64,000 nucleotides of DNA from Rhynchospora pubera (taxonomy: Eukaryota; Streptophyta; Magnoliopsida; Poales; Cyperaceae), in contig CM051463.1 in assembly GCA_028095005.1 (NCBI GenBank), forward strand, positions 61,480,251 through 61,544,250, written 5' to 3'. Below the pieces are notes generated by a model that worked only from the letters and a program-made list of their open reading frames with translations, did no database searches and had not been told where the DNA came from. Position 1 is the stretch's first letter; every line of letters begins with the position of its first letter. Positions 23,599 through 34,439 of this stretch are shown piece after piece. Position numbers and translations under genes: made by a program.

Positions 23599-23607
23599 AT
23601 TTGTTTT

Positions 23608-23749
23608 GCAAGATCGGAATCCCGGATTCCGATCTTGTGTTCGGAATCTGGGATTCCGATCTCGTGATACTATTTAAAAAAATATTATTATATTGATATT
23701 ATTTTTAATATATTATATTAATTTAATATTATTTTTAAATTTTTCGGTC
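23608..23749 (-). repeat. Inverted repeat arm, right
   Basis: Reverse-complement partner of 20047-20175, ending AAATTTTTCGGTC. The outer flanks of the two arms (GAAAATATA and TCAGTTGTT) do not match, so a transposon call stays open. Confidence 0.7.
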
Positions 23750-24480
23750 TCAGTTGTTAGTTCATTGGATTGGATTGGATCGTCTCTCCATATGTTTACT
23801 TTTTTAGTTGTTCTCTTTACTTGCGTAGTTGTGTTTTTAAAGAATCTAAACATTCAATTAGTAAACTAGGGATAGACATCACATGACATTATTGATCGGA
23901 CGGTCTGCAACCTCCAATTTCACTTCTCTTTCTCCCTCTTCATATAATCCCTTTCCCAACAAAATTGTATATTGTACCAAATTGCCAATTGCCAATTGGG
24001 CAACTTTCACACAACGCCGCTAGATGAACCGTTAGCTAATGCAGGAGCATACTTCTCTATTCTGCCATTTTCAATCAACCACATCCTCCCTCTAGTAATT
24101 GCACCTTACTTATATAGCCTTTTGGCCACCAACCTGTTTGACGAAATGCCTCAATCACACAATTTATATTGAACAAAATGCCATTCTCGTGTAACAACTT
24201 CAGAGACCCAATGTAGAGATTGGCACAGGCCACAGGCATTTCAATTCTAGGTTCTTTTGCTTGTTAAGGGATTCGGACCCACTCTGTGCAAATTATTTTC
24301 TTACGGAATTAGGCTGAATTCTCAAAGTGTAGAATGGACCTCGACCCCGGGTAATTTCACCCACTCTACATGGATTCCAATCATACAGCTCAATCTAAAT
24401 TGTCTTACTTTTTCTATCCAAAACAGTATAAAATTGACCAGTTAATTTTGCTATGGTTAATGTGGGCTACGCATTTGGTA
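23750..24480. other. Spacer, nothing recognised
   Basis: No long frame or element end. The small open frames at 23972-24172 and 24257-24445 have no motif I can recognise. Confidence 0.4.
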
Positions 24481-25460
24481 TCTTGCAATATAAATTAGTT
24501 ATTTGAGTGGTGGTTCAAAACTCTAGATTAGTAATTTACTATGGTTAATGGATGGCCAGCATAGGTTTATGTTGAATGTTTACTTTGAAGGGCAAAAAAA
24601 TTGTGGTGTAAGGAAATGAGTGAAGCAGGATAATAGGTAGAACATTTATGTCCCAATTTATCAACATTAGTCATATCCAAATGATGGATGAGGATTTTAA
24701 ATTACCATACAAAATAATTACTGAGAAACACAAGAAAAAATGATCAGTGGAGTGCTGTATACATGTGCATCCAAATTGTAAATGTTTCGTAATAAGATTT
24801 GACTCTAGTAAGCAGTAAATTCTGGACCAACTGGCCTACGCATGACTGTTTTTAATCTAGTTCATGGTTTCCAAAAATAAGAAAAATAAAAAAAATATTA
24901 TTTTTTTCGAATTTTTTGACAGCTTCTGCCAAGTTAACAAAAAAGGAAGTCGATTGGTCTAGATATAGCAACTTGCGACTATTTGAGATGTTTGTAAACT
25001 CAAACGTATGGATAGTCTATGATTATTAGTATGAGCCAAGAGTATGTCCGTCGTTAGGCTATTGTTTGAACCGGTTCTTAACAAAAAAAATTTATATGAT
25101 ATATTAGATTCTGTATGCTTTGAAAGGCCTCTCCGGAGATGTTATCGTTTCGTTAGTCCCACATTGCTTTTTGAATAGAAGTTCCCTCTTCATAGCTTAT
25201 AAAAGGGCCTATGGATTATCAAGTGAGGAGCGCACAGATGCATCATGACTAAATTTAAATTTTCCTGTCGTGCCCTGAGGATACCATCTATCCCCGATCC
25301 CCTTTCTCGTAAGTTCTTCTTTCATTATTCTTTATATTTTATATTTATATTCTTATTTTCTTTTTCTTAATTACTTTGGTAAAACTATGACTTAAGTTGA
25401 ATTTCTAACTCCTTTTACTCCTAATTCAAATGAAAGCTTTTTTTAAAGCTTAGTAGCGCA
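24481..25460 (+). repeat. Diverged third copy of the 7080-9640 region
   Basis: Collinear, diverged matches to copy A: TATGGTTAATG with GCCAGCAT (7105-7130), ATGGATGAGGATTTT (7245), GATCAGTG (7303), GAGATGTTATCGTTTC (8250), CTTATAAAAG (9186), GCATCATGA (9230) and TATCCCCGATCCCC (9460). It lacks the hAT-type insert, the 860-bp insert holding the Mutator-like MITE, and the Tourist-like MITE, so it reflects the uninterrupted ancestral arrangement. Confidence 0.75.
25155..25204 (+). promoter_or_regulatory. USE-plus-TATA type promoter motif (tentative)
   Basis: AGTCCCACATTG at 25155-25166 is one base away from the plant snRNA upstream sequence element RTCCCACATCG, and CTTATAAAAG follows about 32 nt later. 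In known plant snRNA genes a gap of 33-34 bp marks RNA polymerase II use. The downstream sequence (25225-25310) matches no snRNA I know and ends in a possible GTAAG splice donor, so it may be an ordinary first exon. Confidence 0.3.
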
Positions 25461-26156
25461 TGGTCGTGCCAATGGATCCATCCTTATTGACAAAATCTGT
25501 AGAGCTCCTTTCAGATTTTGCAGGATTCCTCTTTTGATTGCTTCAATGAGTACTAGCTTTAGAATTTTCCTTGGGTCCCTTCTCTTTTCAATTTATCTCT
25601 AAATTAGACAAAATAAAATGATTGTAAAACCTTTTCAAGTTTTAATTCAATAAAATATTACTTTTCAATAAAAATAGATCGATACTAATTGGAAAGATTC
25701 ATACACCAACATAGGCTCCTGATTATTTGTTGATAGACAAGCAAAAATCAGTAAGCTAACGGCCCATTGCTTGGGATCCAACTCCTCTTAAAATGTTTGA
25801 AAAATCTCACAAATCTGGATCCTTGATTTTAAAGCAATCAATCCAAATACTAGTCTGATTTTTCACAGGCAAATCGAGTTGATAAAGATTCATGTATGGT
25901 TAGGATTGATCTAAAACAAACAGTCCAAATTTGTCCCAAACTCCCCTACAAAATCCATACAATTGGAGAGGAGACCAATTATATTACTTGTGCATATCCT
26001 CATAAACTTTATGTAAGGAAATCTATAAACTCGTGTTTTTTTCTACAATATGAAGAAAATATGGCATGAGTGCATGACATAAAACTTAATAATGTTAAAG
26101 GATAAAGGATTTTCACCAAGCTTGCAACTAAATCTCAACCTTTTAACAATTTGCAG
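25461..26156. other. Intron-like AT-rich spacer
   Basis: No element ends and no recognisable frames. It ends in AATTTGCAG, a good 3' splice site for the exon-like block that follows. Confidence 0.4.
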
Positions 26157-26237
26157 GAAGCTGACAACTACCCAAAGTTGGTGATACAGAAAATTCTTTG
26201 TCGCACCAACTTAGTCAGAAGACTTGTGTTGCGCAAG
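26157..26237 (+). other. Exon-like block of an unrecognised host gene
   Basis: Exactly 81 nt (27 codons, phase 0) between TTTGCAG and GTTAGT, reading EADNYPKLVIQKILCRTNLV and RRLVLRK without a stop. The LTR unit at 26256 is inserted about 18 nt downstream of the putative donor. Another possible exon (GEYFQRHGLRPNDKIMIYQA) lies at about 31505-31581 beyond the insertion, before a GTGAGT. Both may belong to one disrupted host gene; the family is not recognised. Confidence 0.35.
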
Positions 26238-28658
26238 GTTAGTACCTCTTATAACTGTTGACCCTAGAAATTAAACCCTCAAAACTAAAACCGAATTGCG
26301 AAAAACCAAAAGTCGAATGCCAAAAACCAAATTCCCAAATTACCAAAAATCAAAATCAAATCGCGAAAAATATCAAATAAACTCCAAAAATCACCAAAAA
26401 ATACCCAAAAATTCCTTAAGAATTATGACGAATTATCATAATTTTTAAATCCCAAAAATACCTACAAAAATTCCAAAATATGCAAAGAAACCCAAAAACT
26501 TAACAAAATTACCAAAATAAATCTATGAGGAATTTACCAAAACCACTTAAACCATTAAATTCCTCATAGTTTTCTAAGCTTACCCATAAAATTTCATCCG
26601 AAAATACCCAAGGGAAGGCCTTGAAAGAATTTATTTTGGATTGGCATTAAAGAATATGTGAAAAATCAATGGAAATCAAAGGAAATTCACAGAAAAAATC
26701 GAAAGGCCCTGGCGCGTGCATCCATCGGAGCGGATCCAGCAGGGCAAGGGAGGTCGTTGTCCCCCAGAGAAGAATTACCATCCTTTGTGAGTGATTAAAT
26801 GCACCCGTTCCTTGTGAACCATCCACAGAAAAGCAACAACAATTAATTGGCTCACCACAGACCCGGCTCACCTACCTTCTCCTCTCTTATTAAATCTTAC
26901 ACACGGGCCCCGCATGTAAGAGCTCTCTTCCCCATTGGTAAAAAGGAACAGAAGATGAAAATCGCGTTTTACCGCGCGGATGCCGGGTGAAACGAAGAGA
27001 ATCGTCGACGTGGCCATCCTCTCGGCCACAGACGCGAAACCACCATCTCTAGTCGATGGTTTTGCGATACCAAGCCCTAGCGCAGCCCATTTGGAGCCGC
27101 TGGATGGAGATTCGACGATGAAGATCAAGCCGGGCCAAAGAAGCGTTACCCTAGACTCAAGCCTATATAAACACCCAACTCAAAGCCAGAAAAAAGAAGG
27201 GTGGAAAAAGAGAAGAGGCCGCCACACTTGGGTTAGGTTTAGACAGTCAATTGTAAATTTCAAGGTTAGATTGAGGCTAGACATTACAGCAAACACTCGG
27301 GAAAGAGAAAGAAAGAGGTGAAATTGAGAGTCTCCATCTTGTAATTGCTTGGTTTTGAAATAAAGAAAGCTAATTTGAAGGTCAATTCGTTGTTTTGTTG
27401 CTTATTCTTCTCTAGCTCAGCCACCAATCAATGGTGTGCTTGAGCCGTATGAAAACAATCTCCATGAGCCATGGTCTGAAGCATAGCATCAGTCATGGCC
27501 ATGAGAGAGGTCCCATTAGAGATGTCCATGAAGGTTTGGAGCCTAGCTCCTCGCTTCATGTGACATTCTCATACCACAAGTGAAATCGGCCATGGCTGCC
27601 ATGAGAGGTCTTTAGCATAGCTTTAGTCTCTCATGGTGGTCTTAACTTGACATGGTGTTGTGTCAGAGCGTGGCTCTGGCCTTGCCATGTTCAAGGTGTT
27701 ACCAATCCATAAAATGGTAAAAGTCATGTTAAACCTCAAACCAGCCCTCACATTTTCAATTTGTTAAAAATATAGGATCAAAGTGCATAAGATAATATAA
27801 GTTTTGCATCTGCTAAGTTCAATTTCACATGTTCATGAAATAAATAAATATGTGCAAAAATACATTAATATGAAAAGAAGTGAAATAAAATGAAAATACA
27901 AGGTTTCATTTGCATAAAATATAAAAATGTATATGGACAACAGGTACAGGACCTTATGGACATCAAGGAATAGATTTTACTATTTTCAGAATTTTACATG
28001 ATAAAGGTTGCAGGATCACTTTATGAAATAAAAAATGTTATTCTCTAAGTTTTGGGTTCTTCTGTCGAAATACAAGCATGGAAGGGTTATAAATATGTTA
28101 AAGGGTGCTTCTTCAAATTCTCAGATTATTTTGAACAAGTATAAGGATGCTTTTCTCATTGAATTTCAAAAAGGGATTAAAATTGCATAAGTATACACAT
28201 GTTTTACAAAGAAAGTGATAATAGATCAAAATTGTCTTTAATAGTTTCAAGTGCCTCTTTTGTGTTTAGTGTAAATGTCTTTACTGCATTTGTGCAACCC
28301 AAGCAAGTTCCCCTCAGAACAACATCAAAATACTTTAAAAATAAAAAAATTAAAAGTGGTCATAAATGCTAAATGATTTGCTCATACGTTCTGTGCAATT
28401 TGAACATATAAAACATATTACAACTATTATGGAAATAACTTGAGGGACAAGATTAGCTAAAGATATCAAGCAATTTAGGATATTTAGAAAGATTTATTTC
28501 AACATATAGAAAGATGTAGAAAGATTATATGTTGTTTTTGTATGTAAGTATATAGCTATGTAATGTCTTTTGTAAAAACACAGATAAAATCAATAAAAAA
28601 CATTGCTCCATATTCTGTTTCTTGTTATGGTATCAGAGCCCTAACGCACGGAGATCTC

Positions 28659-30202
28659 ATGGCAGGCGACGGCAATGGTGATGGCAGGGGCATAGGTGCC
28701 GAAGGATCGGTAACTTCATCCAAACTTATTGATGGATCGTCTCCTTTTTTTATTTACCCGTCGGATAACCCTGGAACCATGATTAACTCTTGCGTGTTGA
28801 CGGGAGCCTGGGGTCGAGCTCGCAGTGGAAGTCGTGAAGGACGAAGCGGTGGAGAAGGTGGAAGAGGCCGTGTACATGCCTATGCAAATGCAGTTCATAG
28901 TGCAGGCGCATCGAGTGCAGGCGCATCCGGTGCAGGCGCATCGAGTGCAGGCGCATCCGGTGCAGGCGCATCGAGTGCAGGCGCATCCGGTGCAGGCGCA
29001 TCGAGTGCAGGCGCATCCGGTGCAGGCGCATCGAGTGCAGGCGCATCCGGTGCAGGCGCATTGAGTGCAGTCTCAATACCTGGTCTTTCTGATTACCAGG
29101 TTCAACAAATCATAGCTATTATAGCTAAGTCTGATGCAGGTGCATCCAATGAAGGTGCATCTAATGAAAAGTTCAGTGGTAAGAAACCAGAGTTGGATTG
29201 GATACTCGATAGTGGAGCATCCCATCACATGACAGGCGATTTTGCTTGCCTTCATAATATTTGTACTATAAATCTCACAGCTGTTGAACTTCCAAATGGA
29301 GAGCAAACAGTGGCACAACACGAAGGGGATGTTGTCTTGAGTGAAGGTTTTGTTCTTGAAAGGGTGTTATATGTTCCTAGCTTGGAATGCAACCTTATTT
29401 CTATTAGCAAGTTAGTCACCACCAAAAATTGTCTTGTTACATTTACTAATGAGCTTTGTCTTATTCAGGACCACAGTACGAGGACGCTGATTGGTGTGGG
29501 TGAGCAAAAAGATGGGGTCTACTATTACCATCGGGGTGCATCTGAAAAAGCTTTTCATGTGAGTCGAAAAGGAGCTTATGACTTATGGCATCAACGCATG
29601 GGACATCCTTCTAGACATATAACTTTACTCTTGGCTGGATTTAATAATAATAATGTTTCTAAAGATGTTTGTGAGATTTGTATGAAAGCTAAGCAAACTC
29701 GAGATGTTTTTCCTGATAGTTTGAATAAAGCATCTCATTCTTTTGAACTTATACACTGTGATATTTGGGGACCATATCGTGTTGGTTCCCATTGTGGTGC
29801 ACACTATTTTCTAACTATTGTGGATGATCATACACGTGCAGTGTGGGTTTATTTGATGGTTGAAAAGAGTGAGACAGGTCACTTGTTAAAATCTTTTTGT
29901 AAAATGGTTCAAACACAGTTTGGAGTAACTGTTAAATGTATTAGAAGTGATAATGGGTTGGAATTTCAATCGCACCACATGAAGCAATTCTATGCTGAAT
30001 TTGGAATTTTGCACCAAACATCCTGTGTTTTTACACCTCAACAGAATGGTAGAGTGGAAAGGAAACATCGTCATATTCTCAATGTAGCTAGAGCATTGCG
30101 GTTTCAAGCCAATTTACCGCTTGAGTTTTGGGGAGAATGTGTTCTATCTGCTGCCTATTTGATCAACCGGACACCCACTCAAGTGCTGTCAAATAAAAGT
30201 TT
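28659..30202 (+). pseudogene. Copia gag-protease-integrase fragment
   Basis: An open frame starts at ATG 28659 (the same frame is also open from an ATG at 28563) and runs to 30202 before reading into LTR DNA up to a stop at 30365. Gag is severely shortened: SSPFFIYPSDNPGTMINSCV is the usual N-terminal motif, but after VLTG it jumps to a GRGR-rich end and a Gly-Ala-Ser repeat. The protease has DSGASHHM (about 29208). The HHCC finger of integrase shows HQRMGH and CEICMKAKQ. The integrase catalytic triad is D at 29759, D at 29949 and E at 30057, with the expected 35-residue spacing (D35E). The frame has no internal stop although the element is truncated, so decay is recent or the fragment is transcribed by chance. 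Confidence 0.85.
28908..29066 (+). repeat. 30-bp in-frame tandem repeat, 5 units
   Basis: Five near-perfect 30-bp units encode GASSAGASGA within the Copia frame, followed by a degenerate half unit (GALSAVS). The array replaces most of the gag zinc-finger region. As 30 is a multiple of three, all three forward frames stay open through it. Confidence 0.95.
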
Positions 30203-31209
30203 TCAGCGTCATGACACGTCATCGAGCCTCGTCAACATCAGTCAGCGCCACGCCAGTGCCAAATCACATCTAGTTGGCTCCAAATCAGCGCCACCTCAGT
30301 CTCCTTTGAACACGTGCACTAATCAGAAAGCGACAAATCGTCATAAAACTTCAAAAATTCATTAAAAATAGTAGGAAATTCAGAAAAATTCAAATAAAAT
30401 ATCCATAAAATTCTAAAAATCCAAATAAACCAAATCCACTGATATTTTGATATAAAAATCTGTCAAATTATTTGTCTTTTCTATTTTTGAAGTATTTTCA
30501 ATGTTAAATAAATTTTATAAAATACTAAAATGATGATTAATCAATTTGTAAAATTCCCAAATGATCTCAAAACCTAATTAAATTGTCTTAAAAAGTTTTC
30601 AAAAATAAACATTGAGAATTTAAAGGGAATATATTAAGTTACAAGTATTTTTGAAAATAAAAATAACTAAAAATATAAAAAGATATTTCAAAAGTCTAAA
30701 ATTAAAAATAAAAATAAAAGGAAATTGTGAAAATCGTAAAATCCAAAGAGAAACTTAAGAAATTAAAAGTCGCAACACGAAATTCGAAATCGAAACCGAA
30801 ACCTCTCCATTTCAAGAATGAAAACTCTTCGGCAGATCGAAATGTCCTCAATTGGGTCCCCTCAATTAGGTTTGGTACACCAATCGAGTCCAGTTTAAAC
30901 CAAAATAAATAAACCTAAAACAAATAATTCCTCCTAGCCTTTACATAAAATTTTTCAGATCCCTTAATCAGAGGTTCTCGTGAGTGATCACGGGGTAATT
31001 AACAGTAGGGGCTTGCGCCTACTGGAAAGAAAGGACCCACGAAATCAACAAACATCTTTAAGAAGCGACTCATGTTTTGGTTCTCTTGTCGTAAAGAGAT
31101 ACTCGAACAGAGATCGAACCTTAAGGGGGGTGAATCCAAGGCTATATTCCCATTGCTCTTCGAGAAATTCCTTCGAGGAGAATATTGACGAAAAAGCCGC
31201 GACAATAAC

Positions 31210-33180
31210 ATCTAGCTTTATTGCGGTCATTAAGTGTAAGATGAGAAACATACAAGTTAATCAACTGAATGCTCATGAAGCAAGACTAATACAAATCTAC
31301 GACAGTATAACTTCACATTTCTAGGAATTTTCATCTAGGTAATATATGATAGCTAAATTATTACGTGTCAGTAGCAGATAAGATTTTTCCAATATTAACC
31401 ATAATGAAATTAACATTGTCATCATGATAAATGGAAATCTGCAGTATTGTGATTTGTTGTTCGTTTGCTTGAACTTTTCTAAGATTATTCTTTGTACTTT
31501 AATTAGGAGAATATTTTCAGAGGCATGGGCTTAGACCAAATGATAAGATAATGATATACCAAGCCGAAACAAGCAATCTGGTGAGTTCTCTTACCTTTAT
31601 GATTATTATAGTTCTTTCTATGGAAAGTTATGCTTACATTTAAGTTACTTGCCCAGCAAAATTACAAATAAAGCGATGATACAAAATTATAATACCTTCT
31701 GTGTGGTTAACCTGTTCAAGTAGGTAAGACCTTCAACTTTTTTGTTATGTCTTTTTTAACTAGTTTAATTTCACAGGAACATAAATTTGATAACTAGAGA
31801 TAATGAAGGATGCTTCCACATCATCTCAAGCTGACATCAAAGCCATTAATTTGCAGCTAGAAAGTTGATTAGGTGTAAAGCCCTGAGGGAAGCCACTGAT
31901 GAATGCCCACAATACAGGCCAAGTTCCCTTGCTTGCAAGTCCCAAAAGCCTGTTTCCCCTTCCTAATAAATCAGCCATACTCTCTTTCTCTTCGTCGATT
32001 AATTCCATGGCCTCTTCATCGTCCATCGTCCAACAATGCAACCTGAGCTTCCCTGCATGCCATGAACCTTTTGGCATTGGGCGTTACTCTTTCAGTCTTT
32101 TGTAAGCGTACAGTGCATGTTCGAGCATGATAGATTGATAACGTAGGACCAATGTACTTTTGTGTTTCTCTTTAATCTGAAGGCTTTCTTTATTTTCTGA
32201 AAGATGTGAGAAGAAATGGAATTGTATTTGTGGCATGTGCCAATCTACGTTCATTTTCTTGTAAACTGATATTGTACTTTCGATTGGCGTTCATTTTCTT
32301 GTAAACTAATATTTTATTTTCATTGAATTGTAATATTAGTGCATGTTCTTGATTTTGCTTAGTTCTATAATGTACCATTTCTTTTTCTGTTCTTTTAAAG
32401 CTGAGCCTAGGATGTCATGAAATTGTACAACTAGAACAACAAGTTTAATTAGTTTATGGTCCATATGATCACATGAAACAGAAGTAAAGCCGAATTTCAC
32501 ATAAATGCAGGAATAGCCATTTTATTTTTCAAGTTGATAGAGTTTAGATAAAACTCAGCCATATATATAAAACATGACCAGTGTCAGAGTGTCATTTCTA
32601 GCCTACTCCAACTCATTTGGGATAAAAGACTTAGAGTTTATAGAGTTTAGATAAAAAGACAAATAATTCATTGAACTGTGAGGTTTAAGCAATGAATTAT
32701 GAAGGTTTCTTTAAAACGTTTTCTTGGTAAAATGCGAGCCCATTAAAAAGATTGATATTCTTTTAGTTTAATAAAATTTTATGGTCAGAGGTAATAAACG
32801 AAAATTTCCAAAGTTGTAATACATCATTTCGTGACCCCACAAGGGCCACAACAATCTAAAATATTTACAGGGTCTTAGACCGACCAATTCGGAGCAGAGC
32901 GAAGTTGACTCGATCAAAAAGTTTTATTTTAACGTCTTTTTTTCCTACTAGCAAACGAGCCCAAGTGGAATAAGGAAGAAAAATTGAGACGATTATGTTA
33001 GATGACGATTTTGGTAATTTTGGTATGGTGAGAGAGAGTTGATTTGTTTTTCTCTTTCCTTTATGCACAAATTAAAAGAATAATAATAAAGGAAACAATC
33101 ATCCGAGCAGATGTTAACACAGTCTAAACGAAAGATTTAAACATTATAAGTATCTCAATTTCAAACCCTCATACTACTGT
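31210..33180. other. Host spacer with scattered exon-like pieces
   Basis: Besides the possible exon at 31505-31581, a minus-strand frame at 31826-32077 (MPKGSWHAGKLRLHCWTMDD, acidic middle) is open but unrecognised. A 38-bp direct duplication (GTTCATTTTCTTGTAAACT) lies at 32250-32325. The 32830-33060 stretch has no clear content. Confidence 0.35.
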
Positions 33181-34439
33181 AGGTGAATCTCCAATCGCAA
33201 CAACTCAGCCTACTGTTCCCCGTTCGATGGATTTAATCTGGGCCTTTCGTGTCCGCCCAAGTTTCCGTACCCTGCAACGCTTCGTTCTAGATTTTTTGCT
33301 CCGCTCTCTTCATTGCTCCTGTGGGTTTTTGCTCTGGCGATCTCTATATTTCGATACCTGGAGATACTCACATCACTTTTTTTTTCCTCTCTCTCGCCGC
33401 ACCAGATCCCTTCGCTCCTTCTCGATCACTCTCTCACTTCCTTGGCTCAGATTCTCGCGCCGCGCCATCATCTGAACAAGGAGGCTGGGTCGATCTGTGA
33501 AGTGATGGAGGAGGAGAGACGGACTTCTTCTCTTTCTGGAAGACGGGCCGAAGGAGAGAACCCACTTCCGTTGTCCTGCTTCACTTCTGTTCTTCTCTCT
33601 GATCTTGGGACGGCTTCTTTGCAGAGCCTAATCAGCTACTCAGACAAAACCATGGTGAGTACCTCGCTACCGTTTGGTTTTCCCCGTGTCCTTTTCTCTT
33701 CTTCCAGCGAGGCTACGGCTTTTTTTTTCAACTAGCGCTCACTAATTATTGATAGATTCTATTATTTGATTTGCTTGGTGGAAATTTTGTCATTTTTTCT
33801 TATTTTGATGGTCAACAGAGGGCTTTACGATTTGAGGTAGTTTAGATGGGTTATCAAACTGAGGTATGTGAAATAGGGATTTGTTTTGTACAATTTTTAC
33901 TTTGCCTTTTGTTCAGTTAGAGAACCTACAGTTGCATACTCATGAAACGCTAAGGGTGTTTGCTTTTGCATTAGGTGCTTAATTGATATAAACATAAGGT
34001 ATCATGTCCTTTTGTTCTAATTTGTTCCGCATGTTTCTGTTTGTGGGCGAGCTATCATTAGTTTGACAATAATATCTATAGTTATATTCAGGGAAGAAAA
34101 TCACTATGGTACAAGGGGACAGTCACCATAGATTGTGATTTTGTATTGTGAATCTGTATTTAAGTTCACAGATCAGTTTGGGTTCTTATAATAGTATCAA
34201 ACTCATTTCTGTTTGGGTCCACTGATTAGTTTGGCTTCACAAATATTTGAGTTTCGATATGGTTTAGTTATTAGTTTGATCCTATTTATATATTTTCAGG
34301 AGCCAAGGCGATTCAGAAGAGATTAGGATCTTCTTAAAGACTAGCTTCATCAATTAAAATTCTCTCAAGTGAGTTGCCGTTTGTTTCTTATTAAATAATA
34401 TTATTAGTATGTTTCGATTTATCATTGCATGGTATTGAT

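Larger units (their letters stand above)
28435..30203 (+). mobile_element. Truncated Copia retrotransposon nested in the L2 LTR
   Basis: About 190 nt of probable 5' LTR end is followed directly by TGGTATCAGAGCC (28628-28640), the primer site complementary to the 3' end of initiator tRNA-Met. Then come a shortened gag, protease, zinc-binding pre-integrase region and integrase. Reverse transcriptase, RNase H and the 3' LTR are absent: at about 30203 the sequence switches to L2 LTR. The left edge is uncertain by some tens of bases. Confidence 0.85.
26256..31204 (+). mobile_element. Long LTR unit (plus strand), family L2, with nested Copia fragment
   Basis: Starts TGTTGACCCTAGAAATTAAA, ends GCCGCGACA, flanked by ATAAC at 26251-26255 and 31205-31209. 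Its outer parts match the minus-strand unit 12308-15544: left 26256-28430 (diverged) and right 30206-31204 (close). A TATA box, CCTATATAAACACC, is at 27163-27170. Between the matching parts lies a Copia piece at about 28435-30203, which replaces roughly 0.7 kb of LTR sequence. No second LTR was found, so the host unit is read as a solo LTR later hit by Copia insertion and deletion. Confidence 0.75.

Noticed and set aside
25225..25310. Named snRNA, U3, 7SL or telomerase RNA gene
   Set aside because: The upstream motif is suggestive, but the putative transcript matches none of the snRNA or snoRNA sequences I know and has no telomere-template motif.
27420..27720. Coding exon in the CATGAG-rich block
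   Set aside because: Repeated CCATGAG and CATGGCC words give a protein-like look, but it lies within the L2 LTR downstream of its TATA box and no long frame is open.
28783..29076. Minus- and plus-strand alternative ORFs over the 30-bp repeat
   Set aside because: Because the unit length is a multiple of three, every frame stays open. Only the Copia frame continues into recognisable domains.
33313..33735. 140-codon plus-strand ORF as a protein gene
   Set aside because: It reads through a strong GTGAGT donor at 33655 and has the Phe/Leu/Ser character of a CT-rich leader; better seen as a 5' exon of a spliced transcript.
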